DNA of 30,659 nucleotides from Saprospiraceae bacterium (GCA_016715465.1 JADKAA010000010.1:1-30659); one strand, 5' to 3'. Counted from the stretch's first letter, positions 1-9,499 are shown. The notes: generated by a model not told the origin, from the sequence alone. Made by a program: numbers and translations.

Positions 1-854
1 CGCTGCGAGCAGGTTCTTTTCAGTAAAATGATAATCCAGCTCCGCTGATAACAGCATCTTCATACGATTCTTATCGGTAACCGCTTTTTCTTCGCTATAC
101 TATCATCAATAGTTATTTCTTGACCTTTCTAAGGCGCGAAATGTAACTCCCCAGCTCCGCAGCCGGTTGATACATACCCTCCCGATGGCATACATACCAC
201 CTTTACCGGATACCAGGTACCTCCTTTGATATCTGCGCATAATTCATCAGGCTGTACAGGGCCGGTGTATCTTCAAAGCAAAGCACCAGAAATAATACAG
301 GGAATTCCATCATCTGCCGGAGCTTCGGATGTTTTAAAATATTTCTCAATATGTTTCTTGATAAAGTAAACACTTCCAGTTTAGATACACCACTGATCGT
401 TGCCAGTCCGCGAACTCATTTAAAGAACGGCTGGTTTATAGCCAGCTTTTTACACCCACCTCATGACCCTTAGGCAGCTCCTTTAAGATATTTTCTAATT
501 TTTCTGCGCTACCAGGTTCTGTTGGATTCAAAAAACTTTTGAGTTCAAAAAGATCGGCTAGCATATCAGTATAGCCATCATTAAAGTAAATACGATAGAA
601 GGGTCTAAACGGTGTAAAGATAATAATCAGAGACCTTTTCCCAAATTGGGCAAAGTATCTTTCAAATACATCAGGCATCAACGGAAACTGGGACCCATGT
701 CGAACGTAAAGCCATCTTCTTACAACTGTCTTGCCCGCCCCCAGTGTACTATTCTTTTCAATAGCAGTTACTTTCCAGCCAGCTGAAGCCATGAAGATGC
801 TGCGGACAAGCCGGCAAAACCACTACCAATAACAATAACTGATTTATCTGACAC
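1..854 (-). CDS. crtI: Phytoene desaturase (CrtI family), 5' part only, frameshifted
   Basis: FAD-dependent desaturase that converts phytoene towards lycopene in carotenoid synthesis. Starting from a GTG at 854, the protein opens with the dinucleotide-binding motif VIVIGSGFAGLSAA. Further left, MPDVFERYFAQFGK, YRIYFNDGYTDM, MEFPVLFL and TPALYSLMNYA are segments typical of bacterial CrtI. The frame is broken several times (near 790, 435 and 210), and the glycine-rich stretch expected after IEKN is scrambled near 720. The C-terminal roughly 200 residues lie outside the window. It begins 8 bases after the sigma-factor stop, so the two are probably co-transcribed under the neighbouring light-sensing regulator. 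The breaks are more likely sequence errors than decay, but this gene alone cannot settle that. Confidence 0.85.
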
Positions 855-862
855 TAGCTTTT

Positions 863-1354
863 TTAGAAGCGACTGATTTGTTCTTTAATAATTTTCTTGC
901 AAAGTGGATCCTGCTTTTAATGGTTCACGGGGTTCATTAAGCACATCCACAATTTCATTGTACCATAACCATCAAAATACAACAAAAGGGAGTCTTAAAT
1001 ATTTCGGGCAATTGTTGAATAGCATTTTAATTTCCTTGATCCGCATATCACTTTCGGCAGCGTTACTAACCGTGGCCTGCTTCTGATTAATAAGATAATC
1101 ATTAAGTGCTGTCAAAATGGTTTTTGTTTAGCTTTTCTACGATAATTATTAATAAAAATATTTCTCATGATAGTAAACAACCATGCTTTGATATTAGTTC
1201 CTGAATTGTACTTGTCATGGTTTGCCAGGGCTTTATACAAGGTTTCCTGGTACAAGTCATTCGCCGCTTCAGTATCCCTTGTAAGGTTTACAGCAAACGG
1301 TTTCAGAAAATCTGCATTGCTGAGAAGCATTTGATTGAATTCTACGCTAGACAT
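863..1354 (-). CDS. ECF-type RNA polymerase sigma factor, frameshifted near the C-terminus
   Basis: Small sigma-70 family factor of about 164 residues once the frame is repaired, which is normal for the extracytoplasmic-function class. The intact first 80 residues carry region 2: DLYQETLYKALANHDKY followed by IKAWLFTIMRNIFINNYRR, the -10-binding and core-binding part. Frame changes near 1110 and 1000 reveal region 4, including YNEI.DVLNEP and FARKLLK, the helix-turn-helix for the -35 element. One more A in the run near 890 would give the ending KEQISRF and a stop at 863-865. It sits between a MerR/B12 photoreceptor gene and crtI, the arrangement known from light-induced carotenoid loci in which the regulator represses the sigma/crt operon in the dark. 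That regulatory role is inferred from context. Confidence 0.85.
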
Positions 1355-1361
1355 AAATTAT

Positions 1362-1446
1362 TGTTTAATTAATTGAAGTGTGAAGTTAAACATAATTCTG
1401 TCAGACAGCAAAAAAAATGTTTAATATTTTGCAAAAATATTAAACA
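1362..1446. promoter_or_regulatory. Candidate operator: four TGTTTAA heptamers including a near-perfect palindrome
   Basis: The gap between the photoreceptor stop and the sigma-factor start holds TGTTTAA at 1362-1368 and 1418-1424, and its reverse complement TTAAACA at 1386-1392 and 1440-1446. The last pair are the ends of a 29-base inverted repeat (1418-1446) with arms TGTTTAATATTTT and AAAAATATTAAACA around a GC centre, perfect except for one base of arm length. Read on the minus strand, the 1386-1392 copy overlaps TATGTTTA, which resembles the Bacteroidota -7 element TAnnTTTG; its -33 partner is poor. Repeated heptamers spanning the promoter, directly ahead of the sigma gene, fit an operator for the adjacent MerR-family protein. 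Binding is inferred, not shown. Confidence 0.6.
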
Positions 1447-1481
1447 AATAGAGATCAATGACTTAACCAGTAGAATATTTA

Positions 1482-2358
1482 TTAAAGCGAAGTGAGGTAC
1501 TCCATTACTTCCTGGAGGATTTTTGAATTTAATCCCATTTGGAATGTTCTTAGTATAGGAGTGAGTTAATTGTCCAGATATAACTGTTTGAATATCATTA
1601 AATTGAGAACTTATACTATTTAAAAATTTCTCAAAATTAAAGTTTGAAGAAGTAGAAGTAAGATGTGTAAAGACAATATCTGGGTTTTTAAGCTTCGCCA
1701 CATAGGCAACATCTTTAACCGGAACATTGGCTCCAAGATAAATTGTTTGAATACCCCTGCTTTTAAGCATATAGTACATGAAAAGCAGGCCTAATTCGTG
1801 ATGTTCCCCCTCCGGTAAAAAAAGGAGTACAGTTTTGTCAACTTTCAGATGTGTTATAGCTGTTTCTATTGCAACAATTAACTTTTGGCGTATAACATTT
1901 GTAACAAGGTGCTCCTGAGCAGGGTTGATATGCCCCGTTACCCAGAGAAGACCTATTTTTTCCAGGAAGGGGAAAATGATATGTATTACAGTTTTCTCAA
2001 TCCCCCTTAAGGAAATATAATTGGCCAGTATTTTTTCCAGTTTCTCAATATTCAGGTCCACCATTTCCTGCACCAACTCATTCACTATCCTTTCCTGTAT
2101 CGCCTTTGCATCGCCTAATGATAAAATTTTTGCTTTAATTTCTTCAGGCTGCATTCTGTCAATATGGGAAATCTTGAACCCATACTTATTTAACAATGCT
2201 ATATTCAATACTGTCTTTAATTCATCACTACTGTAGTAACGGATATTAGTATCGGTTCGCTGAGGTTTTAGAAAATTATACCGCTGCTCCCAAATACGTA
2301 TTGTATGAGCTTTGATCCCGGATAAATTCTCTAAATCTTTAATGGTAAAGGCATTCAT
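1482..2358 (-). CDS. carH: CarH/LitR-like B12-dependent photoreceptor, MerR-family repressor
   Basis: Transcription factor with an N-terminal MerR helix-turn-helix (residues 1-70: FTIKDLENLSGIKAHTIRIWEQRY) and a C-terminal cobalamin-binding module. Two diagnostic motifs are visible: W139-x9-E149-H150, the CarH-type signature contacting the upper face of adenosylcobalamin, and E185-x-H187-x-x-G190, which supplies the lower axial histidine. In characterised CarH proteins, tetramers bind operators in the dark and fall apart when light breaks the Co-C bond, releasing carotenoid genes. The reading frame as given runs on past a GG at 1511-1512; removing one G gives the family-like ending PPEVMEYLTSL with a stop at 1482-1484 and about 292 residues. 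The next genes are an ECF sigma factor and crtI, which supports the assignment. Confidence 0.88.
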
Positions 2359-2436
2359 GACGTAATAGAGACAACCCTCACTGAAAAAGTTCAGGTTTGT
2401 TCTAAAAAAGTATTCAAAAAAAGGAAAATACAGTCA

Positions 2437-3185
2437 TCAAAGCTCAAAGTTCTTAATCTTTCCGCTGTCTAATAATTTCTTGAGCTGGGCAGCCAAGACA
2501 GGTCTTGTACTGAGAGCTTCCAGGTGACCGAAATGATGTAAATCCGTTCCGACCAGGTCATAATATTCTTTTTTCATCAGGTACTGGGCCAGTTCCTGTA
2601 CCGATTTACCATAATATCCCGTCAATGAAAGTATGTTTAACTGGAACAGACACCCGATATCTTTTAGCTCTTCATAAAAGCCCTTGTTCTGATCGAGGTA
2701 TATATACCGCTCCGGGTGTGCGATGATGGGCTGATAGCCTGCATCTGCATATCAAATAATATTCCCTTCAGACTATGAGAAGGATAAGCCATCGAAAACT
2801 CACTAAAACCATATTACCACTTACCGTAAGTAAAGGCTCATTATTTGCCAACAGTCCTGCTACATGATCATCCAGGAAATACTCTGCAGCAGCATCAATT
2901 TCTATATCAAGTTCTGCTTCTTTCACCGTCGTCCTTAACCATTCCAGTCTTTCCAGTATAATTTCTCTAGTATTCTTATACATATCCCACATAATATGGG
3001 GAGTAGTAATGATTTTTTTATAGCCCAGTGAATGTAATCCTCCAATAAGCTTCAATGAGGTCTCAATATCAGAACCCCATCATCAATTCCGGGTATCAGG
3101 TGTGAGTGCATATCTGTTTTCAGGAGACCGAATTCAGCTATTTCTGCCGACTCATTTTTTTTGACTTTGAAAACAGTTTAAACAT
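2437..3185 (-). CDS. CpsB/YwqE-type protein-tyrosine phosphatase (PHP fold), frameshifted
   Basis: Metal-dependent phosphatase of the PHP family that dephosphorylates bacterial tyrosine kinases controlling capsule polymerisation and export. The N-terminus carries the metal-binding motif TDMHSHLIPGIDDG, followed by LGYKKIITTPHIMWDMYKNT. The middle has IIAHPERY and the C-terminal part has LVGTDLHHFGH, all expected in this family. From an ATG at 3185 the length would be about 249 residues, which is normal. Breaks fall in homopolymers: the eight A at 3155-3162 need one more base, and TT at 3077-3078 needs another T to read DDGVSDIE. It is the last gene of the polysaccharide cluster; its usual partner kinase is not in the window. 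Confidence 0.85.
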
Positions 3186-3274
3186 AATTATTACGCAGGC
3201 TTTGTTACCGAAATTACGATGAAATTAAACCTGTTCAAGAAACTTCTTTTTTTAGGCAAAGAGGGAAAAACTTT

Positions 3275-3901
3275 CTACACCATGTTGCTTTTTGGGAAAA
3301 CAATATACCAGGCTGTCAGAAACAAAATCATAAAGTCGGTGAAGAAGTTCTGGTGCTGCTTGTACCAAACTTCAGCGCCCCTTTATAGGGAAGAATTATA
3401 TCCCGGTAACATTCATGAGGAGGTAAATTGCTTTGGGTGATGATCAATTCTTCGTCCCTGAACACAATAGAGCCAATACCGGTAAGTCCGGGTTGTGCAT
3501 TATACACTTTGACTTCATTTCATCAGAATAGCGGTCAAAACCAACTTTCATCAATGGCCTTGGTCCAACAAAAAAGACATATCGCCCAAAAAGATATTTA
3601 ATACCTGCGGCAACTCGTTCAGCTTACTTTGACGCAACAATTTTCCCACCGTAGTAATTCTTGGGTCGCCCCGTTTGGTAATATCACCATCACCCATGTT
3701 GGGACTATTCTTCAGCATGGTGGCAAACTTTAAGATTTTGAAAATCCTGATTTTATATCCCACCCTATCCTAGCTTGTAAAATACTTCATGTTCGCCGGT
3801 AAGCAACAACAGTAGGATAACCGGTATAAATACAGGGAGCAGAATGATAATAGCTACCAGTGAAAAGACGATGTCGAAAAACGTTTGATTATTTGATACA
3901 T
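3275..3901 (-). CDS. Initiating sugar-1-phosphate transferase (WcaJ/PglC-like), frameshifted
   Basis: Polyprenyl-phosphate sugar phosphotransferase that starts glycan assembly on undecaprenyl phosphate at the inner membrane. The repaired N-terminus MYQIIKRFFDIVFSLVA leads into a strong hydrophobic segment (about residues 12-35), then KILKFATM, DGDITKRGDPRIT, VGKLLRQSKLNELPQ and LNIFLGDMS, the conserved core of this family. Adding one A/T to the run at 3877-3881 joins the ATG at 3901 to the membrane segment. The C-terminal part (YRDI, YKGALK, FLTAWYIVF) ends at a TAG at 3275-3277, giving about 208 residues. The frame stays open after that TAG and could add a short tail if the stop is an error. 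It starts 5 bases after the aminotransferase stop. Confidence 0.86.
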
Positions 3902-3906
3902 AAATT

Positions 3907-5053
3907 TTATCCGATAGCTGCTTTAATTTCCTGGATGACAATGGCCAGTTCATCATCCGTAATACTGGTGGAACTGGGTATACTCAGGCAGGTATTATAA
4001 ATATAATCTGAGGTGTCTTTTTCCGTACATATACACAATCCCTGTACATCGGCAGTTTATTCATCGGCATCCAGAAACGGCGGCTTAGTATCTTATTCGC
4101 ATTCAGGTGATCCAGCAATTGCTTCTGTTTATCTGTCTGAATGGTAAATAACCACCCATTGGTCTCCACATCAGGCAATTCTTTCTGGAAACGAATATCA
4201 CCTATACCAGCCAATTCCTTTTTATAAAAGGCCACACACTCCCTTTTCCGTTTTATAAATGATGGAAGCAACTCCATTTGCCCTACACCTATGGCTGCCA
4301 ATACATTTACTAACCGGTAATTATACCCCACTTCATCATGATAATATTCATCAGGACTTGCCTTCGCAGTAGTGGTCAGGTGCTTGGCATGTTTTGCCAA
4401 TGTTTCATCATCAGTAACAATGACACCCCGCCGCCGGTAGATATAATTTTATTACCGTTAAAACTAAAACAGGCAAGGGGCTGAATGAACCGGCACTCTT
4501 TCCTTTATAAGTGGTACCCAATGCTTCCGTTGAATCTTCCACAATTGGCAACGGATATTTTTTGACTATGGCAAGAAACCTGTCCATATCACACATATTA
4601 CCGAGAATATGCACCGGCATAATGGCACCTATCCTCCGGCCATCTTTAATATAGAAAAGCTCACCGTTCTTTTCATCCGTCTCATTCTCCAAGAAATTCT
4701 TCCAGCAAATCAAGATCCATTTTGCCATAAGTCCGGGTCTGCATCAATCAGCAAAGGTTCTGCTCCAAGATATTTTATGGAATTGGCTGAAGCTACAAAA
4801 GTGAGGTTAGGCAGAATAACATAGTCATCCTTTTTTACACCACTAAGCAATAAAGAAATATGTAATGCTGCCGTTCCATTGACAGCCGCCACACCATATT
4901 TAGCGCCGGCAAATCCAGCAACCATTTCTTCAAACTGTGTAACATAAGAACCAACAGATGAAATCCAGCCGGTATCAAACAATCTTTCACATACTTCCAT
5001 TCATTTCCCGCAATATTGGGAACACTGAGCGGAATAAACCTGTTATTACTCAT
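3907..5053 (-). CDS. DegT/DnrJ/EryC1 aminotransferase, LegC-like, frameshifted
   Basis: PLP-dependent enzyme expected to place an amino group on a keto-sugar nucleotide. It reads SNNRFIPLSVPNIAGNEWKY, then DTGWISSVGSYVTQFE, VNGTAALHI, LPNLTFVASANSIKYLGA, IGAIMPVHILGNMCDMD and IVEDSTEALGTTYKGK. The PLP-lysine region FSFNGNKIIST is readable by shifting frame near 4450, and the C-terminus YNTCLSIPSSTSITDDEL ends at a TAA at 3907-3909. Its closest recognisable relatives are LegC-family transferases. Length after repair is about 381 residues, normal for the family. Its ATG lies inside the end of the upstream epimerase gene, so the two are probably translationally coupled and act in one sugar-nucleotide pathway. 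Frame breaks occur near 4990, 4725, 4450 and 4020. Confidence 0.87.
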
Positions 5054-6042
5054 AAACTAATTTTCCGGATTCAAGATATTGATTATACCACTCTACTGTA
5101 TTTTTTTAATCCCTCTTTCCACATCACTTTAGGTTCAAAACCCAATTGAGTCCTCGCCTTTGTAATATCAGGACAACGCCTGGATACCGAACCAGGATAG
5201 GTTGGTGCATTCTCATAAGTACCCTTAAAATTCATCAATTCCCCGGCATAATGAATCAATTCGCCAATGGTAATTTCATCCTGCGTGCCGATATGATAGA
5301 TCTCTCCATTTGTATTGGGTTGTTCCATGGCGAGTACAGTACCTTCAACCGCATCGGTGATATAGCAAAAAGCTCTGGTCTGGTCATGACCATACACTTT
5401 GAATGGCTCCTCCCCCTTTTCTATAACGAACCACCAGGTGTGGAATAACATGTTTGAATCCCATTCTCGGGCCGTACACATTATGATAGCGAACTATTGT
5501 TGTTTCAAAACCCAGTATCCTTGCGTAGTTGAGAAAACCTGATTCACCCAGCATTTTGGTAACCGCATAGGTAAACCTTGGATGCCCGATATCCTGTATA
5601 CATAAGGTACTTCTTCCGGTGTAGGTGTAACATATCCAAATGCTTCAATCGTTCCTGCGTAACATTCACTGGTGGATGTGAACAATACTTACCAACTTTA
5701 GAACGGCGTACCCATTCCAATGTATTAAAGATCAAAGCTGTGTTGATGCGGATGATCTCATGCGGAATAGAATTTGCATTATCCACCCCTACAACAGAAG
5801 CCAGCATATAAACCTGGTCATAGGCTTCATCCAGCTGATTGAATGTAGCAGGGTCAGTAAAGTCTCCGGCTACAACTCTTATGTTATGCTTATTTACCAG
5901 TTCGGTAAAATAATCGTCTTGCTTGCCTCTTGCAAAGTTGTCAGCAATAGTTAGTTTTGTAGTCCCGGTTTTCTGCCAGGTACCTGGCAATATTGAAACC
6001 AATAAAACCGGCACCGCCCAGTAATAAAACGTTTTTACTCAT
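5046..6042 (-). CDS. NAD-dependent sugar-nucleotide epimerase/dehydratase, frameshifted
   Basis: Extended short-chain dehydrogenase acting on a nucleotide sugar. From an ATG at 6042 it opens with VLLLGGAGFIGFNIARYLAE (GxxGxxG cofactor motif). Later come LTIADNFARGKQDDYF, VYMLASVVGVDNA, TSTSECYAGTIEAFGY, IVRYHNVYGPRMG and FKVYGHDQTRAFCYITDAVE. The catalytic Tyr-x3-Lys falls in a broken stretch near 5560, where FTYAVTK can be read by changing frame. Repaired length is about 332 residues. The ending TVEWYNQYLES is recovered by shortening the A run near 5107, and the stop at 5046-5048 overlaps the aminotransferase start. It probably makes the 4-keto substrate for that aminotransferase; the exact sugar cannot be told. 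Confidence 0.82.
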
Positions 6043-6443
6043 ATCTGTTGTTGTAATATTTTTTTTGTCATCGCCTGTGCTGCCTTGCCTGCCTGAAGGC
6101 AGCTATCAGCTTTTGTTGCGTCGCACTCTTCATCGCTCAGTAATTCTATTCAGCATTTACGACCACCTTACACTTCATCTATACTTTCCTTTCTGGCACA
6201 TTGAACCCTCGGGGTTCTAATACAGTTGTCTTTTTCCTTTCTCCGGGTTTCACCCGGAGCTTAAATTCACCCATGACAAAAAATCATCCCTTTCAATAAA
6301 ATCGGTGCTTATCGCTTAACTGGCATCCGTGTTCCCATTCTTACAATCCCCTAATCAACACTTAACGATTTGTTTTCGCCCAGTGCTTTTATTTCCTTTG
6401 TTCACCGACTACAAAAAAATCTGCCTTATCCGCTCAATCCGTG
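6043..6443. other. 400-bp gap with three perfect hairpins and a repeat copy
   Basis: No credible gene on either strand. Three perfect hairpins occur in a row: GCTGCCTT/AAGGCAGC (6079-6103, 9-base loop), GAACCC/GGGTTC (6203-6217, 3-base loop) and CTCCGGGT/ACCCGGAG (6241-6259, 3-base loop). None is followed by a convincing T-run on the minus strand, so they are not obvious terminators. The right third is the outer copy of a tandem repeat derived from the end of the neighbouring dehydrogenase gene. The gap interrupts an otherwise tightly packed run of genes, so it would sit inside a polycistronic transcript unless a promoter is hidden here. Confidence 0.6.
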
Positions 6444-6530
6444 TCATCCGTGTTCCATCCTACAAATCACCCTACCCAACACTTTAACCATATGTTTTTC
6501 GCCCAGTGCCTTTATTTCGTCTTTCGTCCA
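6296..6530. repeat. Tandem duplication (unit about 121 bp) of the dehydrogenase gene's 3' end
   Basis: Two alignable blocks lie in the same orientation, about 6296-6406 and 6416-6530. Shared landmarks include TCGCCCAGTGC (6376-6386 and 6499-6509), CATCCGTGTTCC (6324-6335 and 6445-6456) and a TTATC-CGCT stretch to their left. On the minus strand the inner copy encodes the dehydrogenase tail TKDEIKALGEKHMVKVLG, and the outer copy, in the matching frame, reads TKEIKALGENKSLSVD followed by a stop. The outer copy therefore looks like an older version of the gene end, separated from the body by duplication or by insertion of a repeated element. Differences are scattered, so it is not a recent assembly duplication. 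Confidence 0.65.
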
Positions 6531-7974
6531 CACACCAATTGTATCATACATAAAGCCGCAGACTTACTTAATAATGCATTAATAAGTCTTTCATTACTTC
6601 TGTAATCTTTATGCCCCGTTGTGATCACCACCACATCACAATCATCTTGCAACAGTTCTTCCAAATTCTGATTTATCCAAATATCTTTCTCTTCCCAGTA
6701 TTTTACATGCGGATCATGCAGGGTAATTTCACAGCCGGCATTTGCCAACTGATCATAAAAACCCTCTACCGGTGTGTAGCGGGTATCTCCTACATCATTC
6801 AAATAACTTACACCGAGCAATAACACTTTCTTACCGGCCAGCGAACCAGTATACTGCGATTGCAAATATTCGAACGCATATAAAGGCATCTTATCATTGA
6901 TGTGAACCCCTTTTTCACTTTGTCCCAATTTCTCTTCACTGCCAAATAAATTCATTCTTGCCCAACTGGCCAGTAACGGATCTTTGGTGAGGCAGTAACC
7001 TCCTACTCCCAAACCGGGTAACATGATGTTTTTATGCGTTGGCCGCATACGGATGGCATTCACCACTTCATAAATATCGACTCCGGCCTCTTCTGCAAAA
7101 CGACTCCACTCCACCATAAAAGCAATATTCATGGCACGGAAAGAATTTTCCAGCACCTTCGCCATCTCAGTAGCATTGGTATTCCCTAATCTTGTCAACG
7201 GATACTCATCGGTACGAATAACAGTCCGTAAAAAACGTTCAACTGCCTCTGCACTTTTTTCATCTGTACCGGCAAAAACCCGGTAGAAATTTTGTATCGA
7301 ATCAATGTATTTAGGACCCGGCATCACTCTTTCATAGGAGTGCCCGACTTTTAATTTATCTGTTGACAAGCCCCGCTTTGTTAAACATTCTTCCAGCATT
7401 GGTCTTACAATTTTTTGCGCAGTACCAGGAGGAACGGTAGTTTCTACCAGTACCAGTACTTCTTCTTTACAATTATTGCCAATGGCTTCAATTGCTCTTT
7501 TAAAAGGAGTTAAGTCTACGTCATAGCCTTCCAGGTCTTTATTCTTTGCAGATTTCTTCTGGACATCCAGGTTAATATCCACCACTACCACATCAGCTTT
7601 ACTGTAAGCATGGCTATCATAAGTAGCGTAGTAATTTTTTTTGGTTAGTGCTTGCTGATAATAAAGATCAATTTTAGGATCGCTGGCAATGATGGGAAAT
7701 ACTCCTTCATTGATTGAACGGATCTTCCAGTAAGAAGCCGGTGTTGGCAGGTCAATACCAATGACAGCATATTCCTCTGTCAGTGCATTGGCTACCACCA
7801 GGCCCATTACAGAACCAACAAATCCCAATCCCTGCACCACCACTACTTTCTTACCGGGGTGCAATGCGATAAATGCATCAATACCAGCCTTATCATCCAA
7901 TACTGATGGAATCTCGTACTCTCCTTTCCCGTAACAGGGCTTTTAGATATTCTATTTATTGTATCAGTAGTCAT
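6444..7974 (-). CDS. UDP-sugar 6-dehydrogenase (UDP-N-acetyl-mannosaminuronate dehydrogenase type)
   Basis: NAD-dependent enzyme oxidising C6 of a UDP-hexose or UDP-N-acetylhexosamine to the uronic acid. The body is open from 7900 to about 6550: VVVVQGLGFVGSVMG (Rossmann motif), LVETTVPPGTAQKIV, TEMAKVLENSFRAMNIAF, and GLGVGGYCLTKDP with the catalytic cysteine. The true start is probably the ATG at 7974, which overlaps the TGA of the formyltransferase; one extra G at 7923-7924 joins MTTDTINRISKSPVTGKG to the body. One extra A/T at 6552-6554 restores the family-like ending MYDTIGVWTKDEIKALGEKH, with a stop at 6444-6446. That gives about 510 residues, slightly long because the 3' end lies in a repeat. 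Substrate choice is inferred only to this family level. Confidence 0.88.
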
Positions 7975-8710
7975 CACTTATTCTCCGCTTGTAATTTCAA
8001 AATATGATTGCCTATCCTGGTAAAGGCCCAGGGTGTCTTATAGGTTGTCGCTTTAATACGCCGTTCAATTTCCTCTTCCGGCATTTCCGGGGTTATGGTA
8101 CAAAGCTCATCCAATTGTTTTCTTGTATATGGTTTTCTTTTCCACTGTTCGTTAGTAACCGGCAAAGATTTATTATTGAGTATGCAATCCATTACTTCAT
8201 AAAAACTTTCTTCGATCAATTGATAACAACGCTGTGTCACACTATAAACGGTGTCATCTTCTTTTACAGGGAACCGCTTAACCTGAATAATGCTACCCGA
8301 ATCAACTGTTGCATTCATATGGTGACAGGTAATTCCATATTCTTTTTCGCCATTGTAAATAGCAAAATTGGTACAGCCGGTTCCCGGGTATTCCGGGCTG
8401 CCGGGATGAAAATTAATGGCTGCAATTGATGCATTTTCAAGGAGAGGCTGCGGATAAATCCATGAAGAGATAAAAGAGATCAATAAATCTCCCCGCCAGT
8501 TCAATACTTCGGGGGGAAGTTTATCCCTGCGCCCCCTTCAAATATTAAATGATCCGTGAAATGCTCCCTTACAAAAGCAGCCGCCCGTTGGGCATACTCA
8601 TTATCCTTTTGCAAAGGAACAAAATGCTGAAGTCCTTCGGGTTTACTGGTTTCACAATAAGGTTGGTTATGCTGCTTTTTGAAGAGGCAAAGGTATTGAG
8701 AATTAATCAT
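7974..8710 (-). CDS. Formyltransferase-family protein (probable sugar N-formyltransferase), frameshifted
   Basis: Related to methionyl-tRNA formyltransferase; in this setting it most likely transfers a formyl group from N10-formyl-tetrahydrofolate to an amino sugar nucleotide. The catalytic Asn-His-Asp set is present in AINFHPGSPEYPGTG and ATVDSGSII. The region from 8504 to 7974 is open; the upstream part (QRAAAFVREHFTDHLIFEGG) joins after a frame change around 8510-8525, where runs of C and G occur. The ATG at 8710 is my best start (about 245 residues), because the sequence above it runs into a terminator. The stop overlaps the start of the dehydrogenase gene by one base. A LegC-type aminotransferase further along the operon could supply the amine. 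Confidence 0.8.
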
Positions 8711-8764
8711 ATAACTGACAGCGCTGATCAATTTTGCAGTACTGCTACCCGGCTGGTTTACAAT

Positions 8765-8793
8765 AAAAAAGCCCGGCGAAAACACCGGGCTTT
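8765..8793 (-). terminator. Rho-independent terminator after the neuD-like gene
   Basis: Minus-strand hairpin with a perfect 9-bp stem AAAGCCCGG/CCGGGCTTT, an 8-base loop and a continuing T-run of six. It lies 28 bases beyond the acyltransferase stop and directly ahead of the formyltransferase gene, so it closes one transcription unit and implies a promoter in the short gap before 8710. Confidence 0.85.
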
Positions 8794-8820
8794 AAATGAT
8801 TATTTTTAGAAGAATATACT

Positions 8821-9479
8821 TTATGCTGCCACCAGTTTGCGTGCAGGTCTTTTTACCAGGTTCTTTGCCGGGTTACCAACCACTGTTGCCCCATCAGGAA
8901 TATCTTTTACCACTACTGTTCCCGCGCCAATGGTAACATTATCACCGATAATGATGCCCTGGCGAATAACTGAGTTAGCGCCAATAAATGTATTCCGGCC
9001 TACTTTAACATTGCCGCAGAGTACAGCTCCCGGTGCAATATGGGTGAAATCACCAATGATACACTCATGGTCAATACTGGTAGAGGTATTACAAATAACA
9101 CCGCGGCCGATCTCCACTAACGGGTTCAATGTGGCATTGGCAGCGATCATGATACCATCTCCCATTTTCACTGAAGAAGATATAACGGCACTTGGGTGTA
9201 TAGCATTGATTGGATTACCCAGGTACTGGCTCAGGTTAGTATGAATTTTTTCCCGGATACCATTATGGCCCACACAGGCAAAAAATCAAACTTCTTCAGT
9301 TTGTTGATGACATCTGATTCTTTTCCGAGATACTCTAAATGATAAGGATTGAATTCTTTTGCTTCCTGGTCGCAATAAGCTGTAACGAGGCGACCCGCAC
9401 TTAAGAGGATGTCGATGATAACAAAGGCGTGGCCGGAATAGCCGACAATGGCCACGGGTTTTTTCAATGTGGTTTTCAT
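8821..9479 (-). CDS. NeuD/PglD-family sugar O/N-acyltransferase, one homopolymer frameshift
   Basis: Acetyltransferase with a short N-terminal Rossmann-like domain (KPVAIVGYSGHAFVIIDILL) and a C-terminal left-handed beta-helix built of hexapeptide repeats (VKMGDGIMIAANATLNPLVEI, IGDFTHIAPGAVLCGNV, VGRNTFIGANSVIRQGI, IGDNVTIGAGTVVVKDI). The expected active-site histidine region is IDHECIIGDFTHIAPGA. The two halves join if the six-base run at 9280-9285 is read as seven, giving FDFFACVGHNGIREK and about 219 residues. It is flanked by its own promoter (9500-9530) and terminator (8765-8793), so it appears to be a single-gene unit. It probably acetylates an amino sugar made by this cluster. Confidence 0.88.
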
Positions 9480-9499
9480 TGATTTGGATTTTGGATGAG

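Noticed and set aside
1..854. crtI as a true pseudogene
   Set aside because: The breaks are of the same kind as in many other genes here, and conserved blocks are otherwise preserved, so sequence error is more likely.
904..1086. Plus-strand open frame of 60 codons
   Set aside because: Shadow of sigma-factor region 4, which is clearly readable on the minus strand.
3219..3440. Plus-strand open frame of 73 codons
   Set aside because: Opposite the conserved C-terminal segments of the sugar transferase; no family match and no supporting signals.
6079..6259. CRISPR array or REP cluster
   Set aside because: The three hairpins differ in sequence and spacing, and there are no regularly spaced identical repeats.
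5993..6582. Plus-strand open frames in and around the 6043-6443 gap
   Set aside because: Low-complexity translations over hairpins and repeats, overlapping real minus-strand genes; no recognisable protein.
8720..8764. Promoter for the formyltransferase operon
   Set aside because: A promoter is expected after the terminator, but the only spaced pair (TTG then TACTGCAA) matches the consensus too poorly to call.
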